64,000 bases of DNA from Vreelandella massiliensis (GCF_900155385.1 NZ_LT699745.1:1068946-1132945), one strand, 5' to 3'; shown: positions 16,642 to 26,650, counted from the stretch's first letter. Program-made: numbers and translations. Notes: generated from the letters alone by a model not told the origin.

Positions 16642-18678
16642 ATGCGCCACCTTCCTTTCGCTCCGCTACCACTGACTATACTGGTTTCGCTTGTCGCCAT
16701 GCCGACTTATGCCCAGCAGAACACGCTCATAGTTGAAGCTCATCGTGGACTACCGGGGGAAACCCTCTTAACACCGCAGGCCTCACCAGCACCTGCAGCA
16801 GATGCCGCCGAGTGGCTGCGCCGCGTGAATGGCGTCGAGGCTATCCGTATGGGCGGCCATGGGCTTGACCCCGTGATTCGGGGGCAGCAGGGCAACGCGC
16901 TCAATATTCTGGTAGATGGGGGTTACGTGTTCGGCGGTTGCCCTAACCGCATGGACCCACCTACGGCTTACGCGCCGCTGCATAGCTTCGATCGCGTCAC
17001 CGTGAGTAAAGGCGTGACGACGTTGCAATACGGTGCCGGCGGTAGCGGCGGCACCGTGTTGTTTGAGCGTAATGCGCCTGACTTCACCCGCAATCGCTCC
17101 CCTCAAGGCAATGTAGGTGCCACCTATGATGATAACGGTGAGCGTGCTGGAATGTATGCCCATTTAGTGGCCGGCAACCCGCAAGGGTACGTGCGGGTTT
17201 TTGGTGAGCGACAAGAGGCGAGTGACTATGAAGACGGTAGTGGGCAGCGTATTCATAGTGGGTTTGAAACCACTAGTGGTGGGCTGACCCTAGGCATGAC
17301 GCCACAAGAGGGTACCGAGATCGCCTTAGGTATTGAGAGCGTGCGTGAGCGCGATGTGAAATTCGCCGGTGCAGGTATGGATTCGCCTAAAAGTGACAAC
17401 GAGACAGTGCGGCTGCGTCTTGATCACGCTTTCTCCGATACGCTGCGCATGGAACATCGTCTCCAATACACGACCATCGACCATGAGATGGATAACTACT
17501 CGCTGCGCACGCCCCCCACCATGCCTAACGGCATGCCGATGCAAAGGCGTTCACCCACGGAGTCCGACACTTTCACGCTTAAAAGCATGCTGGAGCAGCA
17601 ACAGGGCGACAGCGATCTTCGCGTGGGCATTAACGTACTGCAGAACGAGCGTGACGCCGACATCATCAACGATGCCAACGATATATTGTTGTTCAACTCT
17701 TGGCCGGAAGTGATGACACGCCAGAGCGGTGTTTTTGCCGAGCTTGACCATTACTTGAACGATAGCATCACTGTTAGCGGTGGGGTGCGCGTGGACTATG
17801 CCCAAGCCAGTACGAATGCGGCCTATAAAACCAGTGATGCGGGTAATATCGCCGCCAACTTTTACCGCAGTGCCTATGGTGTTGAGGGTGACCTTGACCA
17901 CGATAGTGTATTGGTCGGCGGGTTTTTGCGTGGCGAGTTACAGCTAAACCCAAGCAAGACACTTTACGCGAGCCTCAGCCGCGCCGAACGCGACGCCGAT
18001 GCCACCGAGCGCTACTTTGCGAAGGGTGACTGGGTCGGTAACCCTACGCTTGACGCCGAAGCGCATCATCAAGTCGATATCGGCGTGATTCATCAGCAAG
18101 AGAACGCGCGCTGGGAGGCGTCTGCTTATGCGGACCGTGTTAATGACTATATTTACCGTGATAGCGCGATAGTTGCTGGCATGAACAGGGGGAACCCAGT
18201 CACTCTTTATCGCCACATCGATGCCACGCTTTATGGTGTGGAACTCTCCGGTGAGTGGCGTTGGGCGAAGGTGTGGGAAACCCGCGGCCAGTTAAGCTGG
18301 GTTCGCGGCGATAACCTAGACGACGGCGGCGCTCTGGCTGATATCGCCCCGCTACGCGGTCAGCTAGCGCAGTTTTATCAGCGTGATGACTGGGAGGTAG
18401 GGCTCACCGCTCGTTTCTCAGACAATCAAGACCGCCTTGGGCAAGGGGAAGTCGCCACGTCGGGCTACGTAGTAGTGGATGCCGAGGCTTCTTGGCAATG
18501 GAATGATGTCACGCTGCGGGCCGGCGCAAAAAACCTGCTCGACAAAACCTACCGTGACTTTCTCAATCGTAACCGCAGTGCCGGCGACCCTTTCTTAGCC
18601 GGCGAGATGTCGGGCCAAGCGCTACCGCTGAATGAACCTGGCCGGAGTCTTTGGTTAGGGGTGGATTACGCATTTTAG
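16642..18678 (+). CDS. oprC: TonB-dependent copper receptor (OprC-like)
   Basis: 678 residues. The signal peptide ends near TYAQ, the plug domain spans about 40-165, and the 22-strand barrel ends in the terminal aromatic WLGVDYAF. The plug has GGCPNRMDPPT, with Cys100-x3-Met104, the copper-binding CxxxM pair of OprC/NosA receptors. It should bring copper across the outer membrane, drawing on TonB, ExbB and ExbD encoded elsewhere. No copper chaperone or regulator adjoins; the upstream phoX is separated by a hairpin and the downstream RND gene is convergent. Confidence 0.87.
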   Translation: MRHLPFAPLPLTILVSLVAMPTYAQQNTLIVEAHRGLPGETLLTPQASPAPAADAAEWLRRVNGVEAIRMGGHGLDPVIRGQQGNALNILVDGGYVFGGCPNRMDPPTAYAPLHSFDRVTVSKGVTTLQYGAGGSGGTVLFERNAPDFTRNRSPQGNVGATYDDNGERAGMYAHLVAGNPQGYVRVFGERQEASDYEDGSGQRIHSGFETTSGGLTLGMTPQEGTEIALGIESVRERDVKFAGAGMDSPKSDNETVRLRLDHAFSDTLRMEHRLQYTTIDHEMDNYSLRTPPTMPNGMPMQRRSPTESDTFTLKSMLEQQQGDSDLRVGINVLQNERDADIINDANDILLFNSWPEVMTRQSGVFAELDHYLNDSITVSGGVRVDYAQASTNAAYKTSDAGNIAANFYRSAYGVEGDLDHDSVLVGGFLRGELQLNPSKTLYASLSRAERDADATERYFAKGDWVGNPTLDAEAHHQVDIGVIHQQENARWEASAYADRVNDYIYRDSAIVAGMNRGNPVTLYRHIDATLYGVELSGEWRWAKVWETRGQLSWVRGDNLDDGGALADIAPLRGQLAQFYQRDDWEVGLTARFSDNQDRLGQGEVATSGYVVVDAEASWQWNDVTLRAGAKNLLDKTYRDFLNRNRSAGDPFLAGEMSGQALPLNEPGRSLWLGVDYAF

Positions 18679-18720
18679 CGCCGCGAGCCACGTTAATGCT
18701 GCCACCATCAGCAAGCTATA

Positions 18721-21700
18721 TTATGACGCCTTGCCTTCTTGACCATACTCTTTGGCGTAGTAAAGAAGCGGCACCACTAGAAGCGTCAGCAGGGTGGAAA
18801 CCGCCAGGCCAAAGATTAGCGAGATGGCAAGGCCATTGAAAATAGGATCGGACAATATAAAAAAAGCGCCGAGCATGGCGGAAACGGCAGTCAAAGCGAT
18901 AGGTTTGAGACGCACGGCGCCAGCTAGCACGACGGCTTCCTCAAGAGCGACGCCATCATCGCGTAGTTGGCGAATGAAGACGACAAGCAATATGGAGTTG
19001 CGCACGATGATGCCGGCAAGGGCAATCATGCCGATCATGCTGGTAGCGGTAAACTCTCGATCGAGCAGCGCATGGCCTGGCAGAATGCCGATGAGTGTTA
19101 AGGGAATAGGGGCCATGATCAACAAGGGCAGACGGTAGGAACGGAATTGAGCCACCAATAGCACGAAAATCAGGAAGACGCCCACACTATAAGCCAGGCC
19201 CATGTCCCGGAAGGTTTCGTAGGTAATCTGCCATTCGCCGTCCCACTTTATGCTCGCACGTTCAGGCAATACCGGCTGATGGATGAAAAACTGCTGTGGC
19301 GCATCGTTATGGGCGGAAAGCTTTTCCACCGTCGCAAACATGCCGTAAAGAGGCGAGTCAATTGCACCAGCCATGTCCGCAGTGACATACGTTACCGGTT
19401 GGAGGTCTTTGTGGTAGCGCACTCCCTCCCAATCAACCTCTTTTATCTCAGCGATACTGGATAGCGGTACTTGAGTGCCATCCCGGCTTCGCAGAGTCAG
19501 CGAAAGTAGCCGAGCGGGCTGAGCCTTGTCGCCTTCCTCAAGAATCAGACGAATGGGCACGGGGTACTTGGCCTGTTCATCGTGTAGGTAGCTGACCGCA
19601 CTTCCGTCGATACTGCTCTGAAGTGCCATGGCGACTTGAGCCTGAGAAACGCCCAAACGCACGGCCCGATCACGATCAACGACCACTTGCCACTTGTGAG
19701 TAGGCGCATGCAGCGTGGAGTCGATGTCGACCAAGCCTTTGACCTCGTGCATCTGTTCGGCGACTCGGCTTGCCAGGGCAGCACGCTGCTCAAGCGTGAC
19801 GCCATAGACTTCCGCGACCACCGGCGAGAGCACAGGCGGACCTGGTGGTACTTCAACCATCTTCACGCGGGCTTCATGGCGCTCGCCGATGGCTTGTAAC
19901 GGATCGCGCAGGGCAAGGGCTATGGCATGTGAGCTGCGTTGACGTTCATCTTTATCTACAAGGGTTATCTGGATGTCGCCTTGATAAGGTGCCTCGCGTA
20001 AATAGTATTGACGAACGAGGCCATTAAAATTGATCGGAGAGGCGGTGCCGGCATAACTTTGCCAGTGGGCGATCTCAGGCACTTCCTCTAGGTGGCGACC
20101 CATATCCAACAGCACCCGTTGGGTTTGCTCCATAGGGGTGTACTCAGGCATATCCACCACAATCTGCAGCTCAGACTTGTTGTCGAAGGGCAGCATTTTG
20201 AGGATCACTATTTGAAAGAGCGGTAGTGAGATGGCACCGAGCAATAGTCCCAGCAGAGCCATTCCCAGTAATCGCCTTCGCCAAGTATGCTTGCCAAGAA
20301 AGGGGCCGAGCAGCGCCACAAAAAGCTGTTTAATGCGTGGGTTTACTCCTTCGCCCGCGTGGCTTTTTTCAGTTTCGGGTACCTCCTGGCTCTTCGTATC
20401 CTCAATGTCTTTGTTTTGATGCTTTTTAGACAGTAAGCGCATGGCAAGCCAAGGGGCAACGACGAAGGCTACCAGTTGAGAGATGACCATTCCGGCGGAG
20501 GCGTTGATAGGAATGGGGCGCATGTAGGGCCCCATCAAGCCAGAGACAAACGCCATGGGAATCAGGGCCGCCATGATGGTGAGACTTGCCATGATCGTAG
20601 GAGTGCCGACTTCATCGACGGCCAAGGGGATGAGGCGTCGAGCGGCGCCGTTACTGTTGGCGAGCCGCCGGTTGATGTTCTCGGTGATGACGATACCGTC
20701 ATCCACCAAAATGCCGATGGAAAATATCAGCGCGAATAGCGAGACCCGGTTGAGTGTGAATCCCCATGCCCAAGAGAATACCAGGGTCAGCAGCAGAGTG
20801 ATCAGAACAGCCGTGCCGACGATCAGCGCTTGTCGCCAGCCCATGGCGGCAAGCACCAGCAGCATGACCGCCAAGGTAGCTGAAATGAGATCACTGATGA
20901 GTGTCTCAAACTTGTCGGTGGCCGTTTTGCCATAGTCGCGGCTAACGATGACCGCTATGTCGGGGGGAAGGATGCGGTTGGTAAGGGCTTCTAGGCGCTC
21001 CTCAATGGTGGTCGTGATGTCGATGGCATTTTCGCCGCTCTTCTTGGCGATGGCGAGGGTCACGGCGGGATAGAGGTGACCGGGCACAGCGTCGGGCTGG
21101 TCGGACTCGCCTGCCGGGCCAAATCCCATCATCACGCTCTGGTCGGGTACGGTGCCACCGCGACGGATATCAGCAACATCGGAAAGGTGAATAGCAGCGC
21201 CCTCGTGCATGCCCACTACCAAGCGGCGTACATCGTCTACTTCCTCGAGCAGGGTGCCGGCCTGAAGCGGCAATGAAAGGCTATCTCGGGTTATCCGCGT
21301 TTCGCGGCTGCTGGTGTTAGCGGCAGACAGCGCACTCTTCAGGTCATCCAAGGTCAAGCCAACACCACTTAGTCGCGCCGGGTCAAGGCGCACATCTACG
21401 CGGTCAGGGATGCCGCCGATGGTATACACATCCCGGGTACCTGGAATACGTTTCAGAGCCACTTCCAGGGTATGTGCCAGGCGGGTCAGTTCTTCACCGC
21501 CATGGCGTTCGCTTGGATCATAGAGGGTCAGCGTCATAACGGGCACATCATTGATGCCGCGTGGCTTGATTAACGGCTGACGCGCACCCAGAGCCGGCGG
21601 TAACCAGTCCTGGTTCGAATAGACTTGATTGTAGGTCCTCACAAGGGCTTCCTGCCGTGGAAGACCCACCTCATATTCGAGGGTGATCACAGCTTGGCCC

Positions 21701-21987
21701 GGTCGCGATACCGAGTAAACATGCTCGATACCCGTAATCTCGCTTAAAACCTGCTCGCCGGGGGTGGCGATTAGGTTTTCTACCTCCGACACGCCAGCGC
21801 CAGGAAAGGCCACGATAATATCGACCATGGTGACTTCAATCTGAGGCTCTTCTTCTTTGGGCGTGATGAGAATCGCGAACAAGCCCATCAAGATGGCCAT
21901 CCCGGCCAAAAGCGGCGTTAGCTTCGCGTCTTGGAATACCCGAGCAATAGCACCGGAAGGGCCGACAGGGTTTGCGGAGTCCTTCAT
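18721..21987 (-). CDS. RND efflux transporter, inner-membrane pump
   Basis: 1088 residues with the 12-helix RND layout: a first helix near residue 30, a large periplasmic loop, helices around 335-520 with the FSIGILVDDGIVITENI proton-relay segment (its two adjacent Asp), a second loop, and the last helices from about 960. A charged cytoplasmic linker (about 530-555) separates the halves. The start ATG 21987 overlaps the adaptor stop by one base. It is of the HAE-type drug/metabolite clade by the paired aspartates, not the heavy-metal clade. Substrate unknown; no outer-membrane factor gene is present, so it probably shares TolC. Confidence 0.88.
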   Translation of the reverse strand: MKDSANPVGPSGAIARVFQDAKLTPLLAGMAILMGLFAILITPKEEEPQIEVTMVDIIVAFPGAGVSEVENLIATPGEQVLSEITGIEHVYSVSRPGQAVITLEYEVGLPRQEALVRTYNQVYSNQDWLPPALGARQPLIKPRGINDVPVMTLTLYDPSERHGGEELTRLAHTLEVALKRIPGTRDVYTIGGIPDRVDVRLDPARLSGVGLTLDDLKSALSAANTSSRETRITRDSLSLPLQAGTLLEEVDDVRRLVVGMHEGAAIHLSDVADIRRGGTVPDQSVMMGFGPAGESDQPDAVPGHLYPAVTLAIAKKSGENAIDITTTIEERLEALTNRILPPDIAVIVSRDYGKTATDKFETLISDLISATLAVMLLVLAAMGWRQALIVGTAVLITLLLTLVFSWAWGFTLNRVSLFALIFSIGILVDDGIVITENINRRLANSNGAARRLIPLAVDEVGTPTIMASLTIMAALIPMAFVSGLMGPYMRPIPINASAGMVISQLVAFVVAPWLAMRLLSKKHQNKDIEDTKSQEVPETEKSHAGEGVNPRIKQLFVALLGPFLGKHTWRRRLLGMALLGLLLGAISLPLFQIVILKMLPFDNKSELQIVVDMPEYTPMEQTQRVLLDMGRHLEEVPEIAHWQSYAGTASPINFNGLVRQYYLREAPYQGDIQITLVDKDERQRSSHAIALALRDPLQAIGERHEARVKMVEVPPGPPVLSPVVAEVYGVTLEQRAALASRVAEQMHEVKGLVDIDSTLHAPTHKWQVVVDRDRAVRLGVSQAQVAMALQSSIDGSAVSYLHDEQAKYPVPIRLILEEGDKAQPARLLSLTLRSRDGTQVPLSSIAEIKEVDWEGVRYHKDLQPVTYVTADMAGAIDSPLYGMFATVEKLSAHNDAPQQFFIHQPVLPERASIKWDGEWQITYETFRDMGLAYSVGVFLIFVLLVAQFRSYRLPLLIMAPIPLTLIGILPGHALLDREFTATSMIGMIALAGIIVRNSILLVVFIRQLRDDGVALEEAVVLAGAVRLKPIALTAVSAMLGAFFILSDPIFNGLAISLIFGLAVSTLLTLLVVPLLYYAKEYGQEGKAS

Positions 21988-22997
21988 CAAGGGTGGATCC
22001 TCGGCTCAATAAGGACACGCTCGCCAGCGTCAAGTCCGGAAAGCACTTCAAGGCGTTCATCCTTTTCAATACCGATCCGTACCTGGCGTAGCCTTGGTTG
22101 ATCATTCTCGTCGAGCACGTAAACGGCGCGAAGCTCACTACGTTGAATCAAGCTATCGACAGGTATCCATAAAGCATCGCGGCTTGCCACCCCCACCGCG
22201 ACCTTAGCCAGCATGCCCGGCAAGATGCCGGTACCGGGTGCTAGTAGGCGCAGACGTAAACGGACCGTGTCGCTGCGGGGGTCTGCTTGAGGGTAGATCG
22301 TCAATGCACCGGTATTAAGCATTTGCCCCTCGTCCACGCTGACATGGATGCGCGGGTTGTCACGCACTTGAGATAGATATCGACGGGGCAGGGCCGCTTC
22401 CACCCGAAGTGGTGACAAGGCCAGCACGTCGAAGAGGGGTTGGCCTGGGCGCACGGCCTCACCCGGCTCCACATGGCGTCGGGTGAAAATGCCATCACTT
22501 TTTGCGCGCACTTGTGTATAGGCAAGCTGCTGTTCGGCTTCGGACACCCTTGCAATGCTTCGTTCGCGGCGAGCTTTTGCGGCCTCCAGGCGGTTAGTGG
22601 CCTGGTCAAAGGCTTGCTCTGACGCAAGATCACGATTTCGGACGGCTCGGATGCGCTCAAATCGCTGACGTGCATCGACGAGGTTGGCTGCGGCCTCATC
22701 AAGACTGGCCTGGGCCTGATTCCATCCGGCGCGTTGCTCGCTATCTTCTAATTGCAGGATGAGTGTGCCAGCAGTAAAGGTGTCGCCGACATCAAAGGAA
22801 ATTTCGAGTATTCGGCCACTGGTTTGAGCTGAAATGGTGCTTCGGTCGACAGCTTCGACGATGCCATCCAGTACCAAGGTTTCAGTAAGCGGCCCACGAG
22901 TCACAACGACCGTGTTGGGTGCGTCGCCAGCCAGACATGTCATGGCGGGTATTGAGATAAAAAAGCCAATGAGAAGCCGCCGTAAGAAAAGCGCCAT
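21987..22997 (-). CDS. RND efflux periplasmic adaptor (MFP)
   Basis: 336 residues. A signal peptide (to about residue 23) is followed by the first half of a lipoyl-like domain, a helical hairpin of about 100 residues rich in Ala/Glu/Arg (about 75-150), the second lipoyl half, and beta-barrel and membrane-proximal domains. It connects the RND pump to an outer-membrane channel. AGGA lies about 10 bases before ATG 22997. It is transcribed away from the GbsR-type gene; the 166-base gap contains the GbsR-side palindrome. Confidence 0.87.
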   Translation of the reverse strand: MALFLRRLLIGFFISIPAMTCLAGDAPNTVVVTRGPLTETLVLDGIVEAVDRSTISAQTSGRILEISFDVGDTFTAGTLILQLEDSEQRAGWNQAQASLDEAAANLVDARQRFERIRAVRNRDLASEQAFDQATNRLEAAKARRERSIARVSEAEQQLAYTQVRAKSDGIFTRRHVEPGEAVRPGQPLFDVLALSPLRVEAALPRRYLSQVRDNPRIHVSVDEGQMLNTGALTIYPQADPRSDTVRLRLRLLAPGTGILPGMLAKVAVGVASRDALWIPVDSLIQRSELRAVYVLDENDQPRLRQVRIGIEKDERLEVLSGLDAGERVLIEPRIHP

Positions 22998-23133
22998 GTG
23001 ATGCGATCCTAAACTATTTAAGAATAACCATATACATTTTCGGTTTTCACGTAAAACATTAGCTCAGGACAAAGCGCTCATGTAGCAACATGAAGTTGAC
23101 GTACTCAATAGATTGTTTTAATTTATTCAAAAT

Positions 23134-23151
23134 ATTCAATATAAATTGAAT
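23134..23151. promoter_or_regulatory. Palindromic operator at the gbsR-type gene start
   Basis: ATTCAAT (23134-23140) and ATTGAAT (23145-23151) are perfect inverted arms round ATAA. A wider, overlapping pair, TTATTCAA (23123-23130) and TTGAATAA (23146-23153), is also perfect. The dyad ends 12 bases before ATG 23164, against the ribosome site, which fits autorepression by roadblock. Confidence 0.6.
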
Positions 23152-23163
23152 AATGAGGGTGCC

Positions 23164-23763
23164 ATGCAAAAAAACGACGCACAAAGGCTGGAAGAGGCGC
23201 GTGATGTGATGATCAGCGCCATTGCCCAGAGCATGGTGGCGTATGGCGTCACCCCTTCCGTAGGGCGGATTTATGCCGTGCTGTACTTCGCCGAATCGCC
23301 GTTGACGCTGGACGACATCAAGGATGAAGTCGCTATGAGCAAAGCGAGCGTGAGTACCGGTATTCGCGAATTAATGGATACCGGCATGGTGGTAAAGGTG
23401 TGGAAGAAAGGCGATCGCAAGGATCATTACATCGCTGAAAAAGACTTCTTCAAAAACTTTTTGAGCTTCATGGTGAAGATGTTGCGCCTGGAGCGCAGTG
23501 TTATCCATAAAGCGATTGAACAGACCGAGCCGGTGATGGATGACCTGGCTGATAACGCCAAAGATCCCGACGTCAGAGCGCTGGCTGAAAAGGACCGGGC
23601 GCGGGTGAATGGCTCAAGAGCCTACCTGGATTGGATCATGCAGCTGGCCAATGCCATGGAGTCGGGTGAAATTTTTACGCACTTTCCCCGGCCTGACTAT
23701 AACGACCCCGCATCGGGCCATGAACCCCAACTGAGAGAGCGTATTGACGATGAAAAAAAGTGA
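23164..23763 (+). CDS. GbsR/MarR-type transcriptional regulator
   Basis: 199 residues from ATG 23164, which follows GAGGGT; an upstream in-frame TTG would lie within the operator. The winged-helix domain (about 20-100) has the LTLDDIKDEVAMSKASVSTG recognition segment, and the C-terminal helices form the dimer and ligand region. GbsR proteins of Bacillus repress betaine synthesis and uptake genes and sense choline. The downstream betaine-type binding protein supports a role in quaternary-ammonium sensing. Its 3' end overlaps the next gene by 14 bases. Confidence 0.8.
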   Translation: MQKNDAQRLEEARDVMISAIAQSMVAYGVTPSVGRIYAVLYFAESPLTLDDIKDEVAMSKASVSTGIRELMDTGMVVKVWKKGDRKDHYIAEKDFFKNFLSFMVKMLRLERSVIHKAIEQTEPVMDDLADNAKDPDVRALAEKDRARVNGSRAYLDWIMQLANAMESGEIFTHFPRPDYNDPASGHEPQLRERIDDEKK

Positions 23764-24430
23764 AACCGCCCTGGTGGTCATCGACCTGCAGAAAGAGAGC
23801 GGCTTTGGCTTGTTTGGACTGGATGAAGTAGTGAACAACACCCAGCGTATGATCAAGGCGTGCCGCGCGGCCGGCATCCCGGTGATCTATACCCGCCAAA
23901 TTAATCGACATGATGGCGTGGGCCTCTCGCTTGATGAACCGCGCCACGCCAACGGCGAGCCGCATTTCTACCCGGATAATCGCGACAGCATCGAGATCAT
24001 GGAGGCGGTTAAGCCGCTGGACACCGATATCGTGATCGATAAATACCGTTGGAGTGCCTTTTTCGATACCAGCCTTGATTTGATGCTGAAAAGCCTTGGG
24101 GTGAAGCATCTGATTATTGGCGGGGTCGTGACCGATGGGTGTCTTATGACGTCGGTGTTTGATGCCTATTTCCGTGATTACCGCATTCAGCTCGTACACG
24201 ACATGTGCACCGCTTCCAATGAAGGGGCCCATATGGCCGCGATGACCATCATGGCCAACTGGGTCTACGCCCTCGAGGTGTTGGATACCGACAACATGAT
24301 CCAGTGCCTGGAAGGTCAAGACTACACCGCCTGGAACGCTGACGAAGCCGACGCGCTTCAATTTACTCCCGAAACCCTGCGCGACACCTTCGGCAAGCTA
24401 ACCGCACCGTCCTCGTCCTCGCAAAAGTGA
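23750..24430 (+). CDS. Isochorismatase-family cysteine hydrolase
   Basis: 226 residues with the family's catalytic triad: Asp12 in VVIDLQ, Lys98 in IVIDKYRW and Cys131 in GGVVTDGCLMT. The cis-peptide-forming Val-Val before TDGC is also present. The family hydrolyses amides or vinyl ethers (nicotinamide, N-carbamoyl amino acids, isochorismate); the context of a GbsR regulator and a betaine-type binding protein suggests an amide or carbamoyl derivative of a betaine or its breakdown product, which is inference. The start ATG 23750 lies within the end of the regulator gene, so the two are translationally coupled. Confidence 0.82.
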   Translation: MKKSETALVVIDLQKESGFGLFGLDEVVNNTQRMIKACRAAGIPVIYTRQINRHDGVGLSLDEPRHANGEPHFYPDNRDSIEIMEAVKPLDTDIVIDKYRWSAFFDTSLDLMLKSLGVKHLIIGGVVTDGCLMTSVFDAYFRDYRIQLVHDMCTASNEGAHMAAMTIMANWVYALEVLDTDNMIQCLEGQDYTAWNADEADALQFTPETLRDTFGKLTAPSSSSQK

Positions 24431-24460
24431 ACTCAACTTCAAAACAGGAAAGGAGAGCGT

Positions 24461-25342
24461 ATGAAATTTTCAAGCATATCCAACACGGTATGGGTATCTG
24501 CCCTGCTCGCTGCGGGCGCTCATGCCGCCGAGCAGCGGCCATTGACCGGTGAGGGAGTCGATGACACGACTATCACGTTTGGCATGCCAGCCTGGACCAG
24601 CACGGAAGCGCCCACCGCGATTGCCGAGCAAATTCTGGAAGAGGCAGGCTATACGGTAGAGAAGAAACTGCTGGCGCAGCCGGCGATTTTTCAAGGCATG
24701 CAGGTCGAGCAGATCGACTTCTTCATGGATGCCTGGCTTCCCTACACCGAGCAGGCCCTGTGGCAAGAGTACAAGAGCGACCTGCAGAAAGTGGCCACCA
24801 GCTATGAAAATGTGCCACTCGGTTGGGTCGTTCCGTCCTATGTCGAAGAAGAGACGATTGGCGATTTAGCGGGTAAGGCGGAGAAATATGATGGTCAAGT
24901 GGTCACCATCGGAGCTGGCGCCGGCATTGTGGATATTTCCGAGCAAGTCATGGCCGATGAAGACTACGACCTTGAGGGCTATGAGCTTGCCTATACCAGT
25001 GAAGCGGCCATGATGGGCGTGCTCAGGGATAAAATGCCCAATAATGAGCCGTTCATTATCACTGGCTGGCGGCCGCACTCCATGTTTTCCCAGTACGACT
25101 TAAAGTTTTTGGAAGATACGGAAGGTCACTTCAATTACGACAGTGTCTTTGTACTCTCTTATCAAGGTATCGAAGAAAAGTACCCGCGTGCTTACGACAT
25201 CATGTCTCAGTGGAGCATTAGCGTTGCTGAACTGGAAGCGATGATGGCCGCCTATGAAGATGAGGGCACGTCCTTTAAAGCATCCGCTGCGGCATGGATT
25301 GAAGATAACCGCGAGCGCGTGGACCAAATGCTCAAACAGTAA
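24461..25342 (+). CDS. Glycine-betaine-type substrate-binding protein
   Basis: 293 residues. A signal peptide (ending at AHAA) precedes an OpuAC-fold binding protein. Trp-containing segments (MPAWTST, MDAWLPY, VPLGWVVP, TGWRPHSM) are placed as in the quaternary-amine cage. AGGAAAGGAG precedes ATG 24461. No permease or ATPase gene is next to it, so like CaiX it may deliver ligand to a shared ABC core. It ends the three-gene operon and is followed by a hairpin. Confidence 0.85.
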   Translation: MKFSSISNTVWVSALLAAGAHAAEQRPLTGEGVDDTTITFGMPAWTSTEAPTAIAEQILEEAGYTVEKKLLAQPAIFQGMQVEQIDFFMDAWLPYTEQALWQEYKSDLQKVATSYENVPLGWVVPSYVEEETIGDLAGKAEKYDGQVVTIGAGAGIVDISEQVMADEDYDLEGYELAYTSEAAMMGVLRDKMPNNEPFIITGWRPHSMFSQYDLKFLEDTEGHFNYDSVFVLSYQGIEEKYPRAYDIMSQWSISVAELEAMMAAYEDEGTSFKASAAAWIEDNRERVDQMLKQ

Positions 25343-25356
25343 GGCATGCATGCGCC

Positions 25357-25381
25357 AAGGGCTCTTGAACAGTAGAGCCTT
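25357..25381 (+). terminator. Hairpin after the betaine-binding protein gene
   Basis: AAGGGCTCT (25357-25365) pairs with AGAGCCTT (25374-25381), with one bulged G and an 8-base loop. It sits 15 bases after the stop. T-richness is low downstream, so it is a moderate candidate. Confidence 0.45.
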
Positions 25382-25511
25382 GAGCCGTGTAATTTCAGGT
25401 GGCAAGTTAACGCACGCTCCCTTTTTGACATTGCCAAGGCCACCTAGAACGCAGAGCTGCTGTGGCGTCAAAAAGGGGGTGCGCCACGAAACTACCTAAA
25501 TGTCCGCGATA

Positions 25512-26402
25512 TCAAACTAAACGTCGTTGACTGATCGCAATCCCAAGCAGAATCATGGCCAGGGCAACATAGCGGTCGGCCGTTACGGCTTCGCCCAGAA
25601 AAGTCACGCCGGCTGCAAACGCAATCACCGGTATAATGTAGTTGATAATGGACAGGAAGCTCGGCCCCTGACGCTGCACGATAGTAAAGTAGACCCAATT
25701 GGCCAGCCCTGATGAGAAAACCCCGAGTATCACCATGGCGACTAGTGGCAGCCAGTTGATCTCCAGTGTCCAAGGGCGATCCACCATCAAGGCCACCGGC
25801 CACAGCATCATGCTTCCGGCAACGAGCGTACCAGTGCCTGCCACCAGCACCGACAGCTTCGGTAGTCTTTTGGTGTAGATACTATTGACCGAATAGCAGA
25901 TCGTGGCTGTGACGATCGCCAACTGAGCCCAGAAGGCATCACCCCCGAGATTGGACAGCGCCTCGCTACCGATCAGTAGCAGTACACCGAGAAAGCCGAG
26001 TATAAATCCCGTCGCCTTGCGCACCGACATCGGTTCGTTGGCAATAAAGAAATGCGCCAGGATCATCACGTTGATTGGCATCAAGGCCATCAGAATGCCG
26101 GCCAGGCTACTGGAAACGTACAGCTCGCCCCAGGAAATCAGCGAGAACGGTACCACATTGCCGAGCAGTGCCAAGCTGGCGAAACGTTGCCACCAGCCTT
26201 TATTACTCGGTAGCCGCAAGCCTGCCGCGCGCATGATGATATACAGCGTCAATGCGCCGAGACTTAGCCGCACTGCCACCAGTGTCAGTGGCGGAAACGA
26301 AGGCAACGCCAGCGCGATCAGCATGAACGCCAGTCCCCAGGCCAGCGACAGATACAGTAACAGTGCCCAATCCAGTGGTGTACGTGTTGGCAGGTTTGGC
26401 AA
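25512..26402 (-). CDS. DMT-superfamily (EamA) transporter
   Basis: 296 residues with ten hydrophobic helices in two EamA repeats (each opening with a WGLAF or VNSIYTKRL-type segment), the usual size for drug/metabolite exporters. The first available start is TTG 26402, since a stop lies just upstream in frame. The substrate cannot be told from the sequence. Convergent with the GbsR operon. Confidence 0.85.
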   Translation of the reverse strand: MPNLPTRTPLDWALLLYLSLAWGLAFMLIALALPSFPPLTLVAVRLSLGALTLYIIMRAAGLRLPSNKGWWQRFASLALLGNVVPFSLISWGELYVSSSLAGILMALMPINVMILAHFFIANEPMSVRKATGFILGFLGVLLLIGSEALSNLGGDAFWAQLAIVTATICYSVNSIYTKRLPKLSVLVAGTGTLVAGSMMLWPVALMVDRPWTLEINWLPLVAMVILGVFSSGLANWVYFTIVQRQGPSFLSIINYIIPVIAFAAGVTFLGEAVTADRYVALAMILLGIAISQRRLV

Positions 26403-26650
26403 TAGCGTTTCCGTCAGTCGTTACGAAGAAAGCACCGATTTTAGTGCATCCGCTTATTGCCAACCAGCGATCCCGCTCACCTTGACTGGGGCGGTTTTAG
26501 AGAATGTTACGTTTGGTGTTAATAGCGGGGTGGGTTAAATAATAAAAAAGCTTCACTCGCCAACCGGACAGCTAGGCTGACAGAGGGGGAAACTCCTATA
26601 GCTCATGTGATCATCAGGGACCCTACAAATATAAATATTGGGAAGAGCCA
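26403..26650. other. Transition into the AT-rich island
   Basis: No supported gene. Composition falls from GC-rich to AT-rich at about 26540. The + strand has a short open tail ending at 26538 (translation ends in TFGVNSGVG) that might be the relic of a gene end, but nothing identifies it. Confidence 0.35.

Noticed and set aside
25951-26538. 195-codon + strand frame antisense to the DMT transporter
   Set aside because: It mirrors the transporter's codons; the transporter has clear membrane repeats and the antisense product does not.
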